Of a stretch of 64,000 nt of DNA, positions 58,388-64,000 are shown piece after piece. Source of the stretch: Macrotrachela quadricornifera (lineage: Eukaryota > Rotifera > Eurotatoria > Philodinida > Philodinidae); NCBI GenBank assembly GCA_022393335.1, contig JAJEKB010021746.1, positions 386,093 through 450,092 of the forward strand. Reading direction: 5' to 3'. How positions within the stretch are numbered: position 1 is the first letter of the stretch; each line of letters begins with the position of its first letter. Made by a program: the position numbers and the translations under genes. The notes under the pieces were generated by a model, which ran no database searches, was not told where the DNA came from, and worked only from the letters and a program-made list of their open reading frames with translations.

Positions 58388-59621
58388 ACAAATTCATCCC
58401 CCATTTTCACTCCTATAAAAATATTTCATTTAAAAAAATTAAATTTACATTTTTATTTTCTTATTAGACACATAATATTGATGTCAATTTAAGTTCTCAT
58501 TAAAAAAATTTAACTATTTCATGATATGAATATTTGCTAGAATAACTAACGAATATATCATACATTGATTTACTGCAGCTACAAAGACGTCCTTTACAAA
58601 TAGTAATTTCAGAATAAATTATGATGTTAAACATCCGTTCAAATTTTATTGAAAGTATAATTCGACATGAAAAAAATGAGTCGATAAAATATAATAAGTG
58701 TGATATGATAACTCTGACTAAATAAAGTAATTTGGTGCATTTTTTTCATAAAAATGAAGGATATTTCAAAAGCTTTGATTCTATTTCTTGTTCCTGCTAT
58801 ACTTCAAGATAGACAGACATGTTCTACATATTTGAATTTGAAGAATAAAATTTAATTTTTTATTCAAAATAAGTTGAGTTCAATTTGTAGAAATCGAAGG
58901 AAAGCAAGTTTTCCCCATGTCATGAGATTAATGGATTAGTCTCTATAGTGAGTTATATTTCTATGGCGACAAAAAACGAATACTCTGAGATTTTCAATGT
59001 AAGTCGAACTTATTTAGATTTACCATTCATAATAATTGCACTATTGTGATCTGATTAAAACAGAATTATTGTCGAAAGATTGACTGCAAGAAATTTCAAA
59101 TTGGTGAGTTTCGATAATAACTCTGTTCCTGTTTCAATTGGATCAAAAATCTAAATGAATTCTATATACAATGAAGATTTCCGAACCGCTGTTTTTTGTC
59201 TTTGGAATAAAAAAGGATTATTGAATTTACTATTTGTGAGGAAATGTACATCCTCAAATAATGAAAAATTTTGAAGTTTTTAGCTAAAAGAAAAATATGA
59301 AATGATCTTTTAACAACTAACGTATAGAGCACTCTAAAAACGTTTTCGCTTCACGACTAAGTTGCGTGACAGTTCAAAAAACTGGCATGTAACGACAGTA
59401 GAAAACGTTTTTTTGTCTCTCTCTCTCTCTCTGTATTTGTACGTGAAATGTCCTCCCTCATCCTAAATTCTTCATGCAACCACTGACAGTATGCCTGTGC
59501 ATCTTCAATACAACAAGAATAGAAAAATTAGAAACATCCCTTAATTCGATTCTATTTTTGCTACCAATGTAACTAATAACAAGATCAAGAAAATGTTATC
59601 AATATTAGCGAACCAACTGAC
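58388..59621. other. Intergenic, with a (ct)n run
   Basis: AT-rich. A short (tc)n microsatellite lies at about 59417-59431. If the exon at 59622-59746 is real, further minus-strand exons might lie here, but none could be recognised. Confidence 0.35.
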
Positions 59622-59746
59622 CTATCGAGCCTCGTTTAGCAACATACACTGGAATCAAAGCAAGTATGACGATCGCTGAGACTGCCAACAGTCCAAGTCC
59701 GACACATAGAGCAGCTCCCACGGGTAATATCCAACTAGCCAGTCCT
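59622..59746 (-). CDS. Isolated exon coding a membrane-spanning segment
   Basis: A 125-base minus-strand block bounded by an acceptor (ttgcag|) at 59747-59748 and a donor (|gtcagt) at 59620-59621. It is open in one frame for 41 codons: GLASWILPVGAALCVGLGLL, then AVSAIVILALIPVYVAKRG, i.e. one long transmembrane helix followed by basic residues. It is notably GC-richer (about 50 percent) than the surrounding 1 kb, as expected of an exon. Start phase leaves one base to complete a codon, and it ends with one extra base. Partner exons were not found on either side, so the gene cannot be completed; it could also be a relic. Confidence 0.45.
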
Positions 59747-61481
59747 CTGCAACATAGAAATAGAAAAATATAGGTAAATTTTATGTATCGTTTACGAGTA
59801 ATGGACTAAAGCGTTAGAGTTAAGTTTAGCAGAACTTAATAAAAGCGATATTTTGGAGAAAAAGTATGAGAGCGTTTGGATATATTACGATCGTCGTGGT
59901 ACGGCGACAGCTTCATCAAATGAATTGATCATGATTGTCTGTTTTATTATTGTTGATTTTCAATTTCCAAAACCAAAAAATAAGTTCACTATCTAGAATA
60001 CACAATATCAAATATTATTATTATTATTCATAGCATCGAAACAATAAGAGCATAGAAACAAAGAAACATTTCAAATAAGCGAATGAAAGGAATAAAAGTG
60101 TTGTTCATGCAGTATGACTATACTTTTCCTCCTAGTTCATGCTGCCATAACCGTTAATTCACAGATAGTGTAGACAATGAGATGTTTCATAGAGTGTCGC
60201 AACACAAAATACTACCATATCTACTGTATTGACGGTCTATGTCTTAGGATCGAAGCTGCAATGGACTAGATGCTTCATTGAGTAGCACACACTCTTATCT
60301 ACAACAGAAACAAAATGGAACCCGGAGAAGAAACTCACATACAAACTTAATCAAGTCATATCTGCCAATCACATTTATTCACCATCCATAATAATGCAAT
60401 GTAATAGAAAAAAGAAAGAAAATTAAAAGCATTTGTCATTAAATCTTGTTTCATTACAATGACACCAACAATAACTGAGCATATATAGTGAAAAAATATT
60501 AAAGTACTATATGGACGCTGCAGTTATCCATTGTATATTATAATTATGGGCGTATAGAGAGACAAATAAAATCATTAATGTCTATTTTCAACTTAATTTA
60601 AAGAACACAGCTACGTACTAATATATACATTCTAATTTACTTACTAAAGAGTCCTTCGCTGTCGTATATTAATTAAATAGATCAAACATCAAATGAACTA
60701 GTTTCAGCTAATTTATATTCTTATTTACGCAAGAGAAAAGCATATATAATGCACAAAAAAACTGCGTAATACTCAATCACATAAAGATAGACTGAGCAAA
60801 TGGGATTACCTTCACATATGTTGTTCATTTATAATTTTTCATACTTGAATGAATAAATAAAGAGAAAGTAAAAGCGGCCAAATTATCTAATACTTATTTC
60901 TTGTTACTCTATGCGAAACAGAATAAAAGGTATATAGAATACATAAATTAAATGATAAGCTATACAAACAGGAATATAAGAGGAAAAGGTGGATGAAGAT
61001 ATACAGATAAAACCGCAAATTATACAGGGAGAAAAAAGTATGTAAAAGCATACGCACATAATTGACAAAGCATATTTATCCTTGATCAATCAAGGCAAAG
61101 ATAGAATAATACGCATTTATTATCTATCTTTCAAGGCGCAACCATGTCATATAAGTTTGTATACGATTATCAAGGATTACATGATTATTGCTTTTGTAGA
61201 TTACTGTTTACAAACCCAACTTGTTTTTTTTTCACGTCAAATCAAAAGTTTTTTCTTTGCACAAAAGTAAAGTATATAATTAAGTCAAATAAAGCTGAAG
61301 ATCACGCCTAGACCAGTGGTGCAACCAAGATTTTTAGACCCATAGGCAAACTTCATTTGTCTTGGGAAAAACTGATGCTTTATTAATCAGACATGTATCA
61401 AACTCAAATCATAAGCCTAAGTCAGATGTGTCTGCATAGTCTATTTTTATGACTAAAAACCGATTAAAATGATACGATTTT
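59747..61481. other. Intergenic, nothing recognised
   Basis: AT-rich region up to the piggyBac element. It may contain an N-terminal exon for the membrane segment at 59622-59746, but none was convincing. Confidence 0.35.
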
Positions 61482-61483
61482 AA

Positions 61484-62232
61484 CCCTTTCGAGACGGGAG
61501 ATGCATATATGTGTCATGGACATTTTCTTAAAATAAATGTACAGTGTGCATTGAAGAGTAAAAATAACTCCGTGTAGTCAGAGTGTAATTTACTATTGTG
61601 CTCCGCTTATCTGATTTTTTTTGTTCTTTACATTTCGCAAGGCAATCAGAGGTGATATATCATACTGATTTTTTCTCTTTTACTGTCACAGGTCTATGAT
61701 GTTTCGTTGATACATGCCTATATAATCCAGTTGGTAAAAAAAGACATACGTAGTAGGCATAGTTGATATCAATGCTAGTGCACTATCACTTATACATACT
61801 TTTAAATTACATCTGTTTCGTCCCTGAAATTATGGTTTTCTCCAGAGTTAACGAAAGCATATATTAACTGATTTTCGTCTACATGTAATACAACAAATCT
61901 TCGCCAAATATGGAAGTCAACGAGGCACAAGAGATATCTGGACTTGTGTGAACAATCTATTAAGACTGACGGTTCGCTACTTTTCATCATTGATTAGCGA
62001 TGGAAGACAACGATGTATTGTATGCTTCACGACTGTCAAACGACCAAAAAAAAGATCAGACACTAGACATGAATGTGAAAACTGTAATGTGGCGTTATCT
62101 ATTACGGAGTGTTTCCGTGATTATCATACACTAAAAGAATTCTAATAACTTTACACAAAAGACGTGATTATTAAGCTTTTGAAAATTTAATCGCTATTTA
62201 TTTCTCGAAAAAACTACCCCATTCTGAAAGGG
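61484..62232 (+). mobile_element. Deleted piggyBac element with TTAA flanks
   Basis: 749 bp between two TTAA tetranucleotides (61480-61483 and 62233-62236), the piggyBac target site. Ends: ccctttcgagacgggag on the left; the complement of the right end is ccctttcagaatgggg, a clear inverted pair starting CCC as in piggyBac transposons. The right half codes, up to a stop at 62145, the Cys-rich C-terminus of a piggyBac transposase: RQRCIVCFTTVKRPKK, then HECENCNVALSITECFRDYH (C-x2-C, C-x2-C, C..H pattern). The DDD catalytic domain is missing, so the copy is non-autonomous. Confidence 0.85.
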
Positions 62233-62236
62233 TTAA

Positions 62237-63127
62237 TATATTATAAGTGTTTGCTGAATTTTTAATCCTTTTAATCATCATAATTATAGAATAAATATGC
62301 ATAGGTTATTGCTATCGTACGAAATGGGATATTTATGTTTCACGGATTGGTATACAATGCTGTGATTACTATTTGTTTGCAAGAGGAATTCGAGAAAGCA
62401 ACAAAAATCTATATAATTTCTGTGTTGAAACTCGAAAATAAAAATGACTAGCAGCTTAAATAGTCAATTAAAATTGATTTTATCTTATCATAAAATAATT
62501 AAATAGTTTTGAAACAGTAAAATTTCAGTGGGCAATTGTCTATTTGTATATATTGATCGGACATATAGTTTCACAAGTCCCGATACGGTAGGCCATTCTT
62601 GTCTTAATAAAATGATATATTTATTTAATGACCTGTGAACTGATGAAACATAAACTATTCAAGATGCCGATGAATTTTATAACACAGTTTCTGATATTTA
62701 TTTTGAGAGCGAATATTTCAAGGATCTTAATGAAGAATATTGTATTCCTGATATTAAAAATGAAAATAAATCATTGTATTTAATTAGAGATTTTAAAAAA
62801 ATATTATTCATATTGAACGAATCACATGTCAATAAAAAAAGTAAAATACTCCTGTGTTATAATTTCACTCACCTTCACATTCGACGAAATCATGTAGATA
62901 AATTTCCTTCAAATGATTTATTTTATGCAGTTTTTCTATTATTTTAATTATAAATTTCTTTCGATATTCTTATACTATCTTGTTGTATTTATATTATAAA
63001 GAATGCATTTTATTAAAGTAAAAATGATGAATAATTTATTCATTATATCAAAAATAAAATTCTTCTTAAGCATTTACATATACAAATGAAATGATGATAC
63101 TCATTTTACATCACATATATACATATA
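62237..63127. other. Intergenic, nothing recognised
   Basis: AT-rich spacer between the piggyBac relic and the second 7TM receptor. No gene was identified; some plus-strand coding-like runs near 62640-62800 are broken by stops. Confidence 0.4.
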
Positions 63128-64000
63128 TTATACAGATTCAACAATAGAAACTGTTCCTGGAGTTGTTTGAGGATTAATTCGATTAATATTTATATTCCTT
63201 CTTTTTATTATACATCGTAATTTTAATGAATGCCAACATTGTTTGAAGAAAAAATGTTTTACTTGACGACGAAATCGTGAAGATATTGCTAAGAAAAGAT
63301 AAAAATTAATCTAGAAAAATAAAACAATATATCAATAATAATAACTCTATAAATTATATATAAATTCACCGAAAAATTTGTATATAGTAAAGCATAACAT
63401 ATAACAGAAACTAGAGCAGAAATTGTTAATTTCATATAATCATCTTCATTATTATTAAGATTCAGTTCATATAATGAAATACAAATAAATGGTAAGCCAA
63501 GAATTATAAGAGAAATAACTCGAGCTAGAACCATTGCTGTAAGTTGACGATCAAGACGACGACGTATTATTGATATTTGTCGACGTATAATTTTACGTAC
63601 ATTATGATAAGCCAAAAAACTAAATGTAATAGTAATAGTTACTGGAAGAGTAGAACTTAAAATTGGATAATAGAAAAAAGAATAATATTTTTTTAATATT
63701 AAATGATACATAGAACATCCCAATGATGATTGAATTTCAATAAAGATAAGACATATAATACCTTGTAGAGTAGAAAACCAAATATTAAATATTGTAAGAT
63801 ATTTTGCTAATTTTAAAGTACTTCTTTGTCGAAAAGAATATCGATTATTTGTTGAAAGATATTGATCAAATGCCATACAACATATTGTAAAAAGAGACCA
63901 TAATCCAAATATTTGTGCAAACATTGATCGAATTTTACACCAAGGTAATGAAGCTAATACTAAATCATATCCAAGAATATTATCAAGAATACGCGATGGA
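63128..64000 (-). CDS. Orphan 7TM receptor, 5' part beyond the window
   Basis: Two exons seen (minus): 63370 to beyond 64000 and 63128-63310, phase-0 GT-AG intron of 59 nt in the last membrane segment. About 270 residues are present. The visible part begins before TM3 (LPWCKIRS, with the conserved TM3 Cys). The DRY position reads FDQ (CMAFDQYLSTNNRYSF). TM5 is LSSTLPVTITITFSFLAYHN, TM6 AMVLARVISLIILGLPFICI, and TM7 ends NFYLFLAISSRFR, followed by a basic tail. These match the receptor at 52586-53679 position by position, including the RRRxDRQLTAM loop before TM6 and the intron site. Ligand unknown. TM1 and TM2 lie outside the window. Confidence 0.82.

Overview
The window looks like nuclear DNA of a bdelloid rotifer, probably Rotaria or a close relative. 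This rests on inference from several signs: very AT-rich intergenic DNA, GT-AG introns mostly 45-120 nt long, cathepsin L and astacin genes of animal type, scattered F-box domains, a pentatricopeptide-repeat gene, orphan 7TM receptors, and several genes that look bacterial or fungal (a GH2 glycosidase relic, a Tautomerase_3-type enzyme, two beta-carbonic anhydrases). No prokaryotic operon, rRNA, tRNA or CRISPR array was seen. A 400-base run of N (33611-34010) marks an assembly gap.

Layout. 0-13.5 kb: an intronless parkin-like RBR E3 with a prenylation-type C-terminus (211-1269), an F-box fragment, a heavily broken GH2 beta-galactosidase relic (about 2190-3690, minus), an eight-exon membrane- or GPI-anchored astacin protease (5487-6885, minus), then repeat-rich gene-poor DNA with a 34-bp tandem array (11.69-12.12 kb). 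13.5-21 kb: a 1100-residue HEPN/TPR/Sel1/MYND protein, then a dead mariner element and a small fold-back repeat. 21-30 kb: a Tautomerase_3-type gene, a 956-bp fold-back element, beta-carbonic anhydrase copy A, an M20 peptidase, an F-box relic and a small secreted protein. 30-37.3 kb: tandem repeats, a TIR element, an F-box exon, the gap (flanked by perfect inverted repeats), and a leucine-rich-repeat gene built from ten identical-length 84-nt exons, mostly separated by 59-nt introns. 37-45 kb: beta-carbonic anhydrase copy B and a decayed Tc1-like element. 45-56 kb is the gene-dense part: a UBZ-like/RING/RBR/ZZ E3 (plus); LTA4H, PPR protein and 7TM receptor (all minus); cathepsin L (plus). 56-64 kb: a secreted Cys-rich protein, an isolated membrane-spanning exon, a deleted piggyBac element with TTAA flanks, and a second receptor of the same 7TM family running off the end.

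The genes are not an obvious pathway. Shared themes are ubiquitin signalling (two RBR E3s, F-box pieces), secreted or surface proteolysis (astacin, cathepsin L), peptide trimming (LTA4H, M20), and foreign-looking metabolic genes beside TE relics, as expected of transposon-rich bdelloid DNA. The observations most worth a second look are the modular LRR exon array, the HEPN-MYND protein, the multi-zinc-finger RBR-ZZ ligase, the GH2 relic and the set of TA- or TTAA-flanked mini-elements and fold-backs. Exon joins were inferred by eye from reading frame, GT-AG sites and family resemblance.
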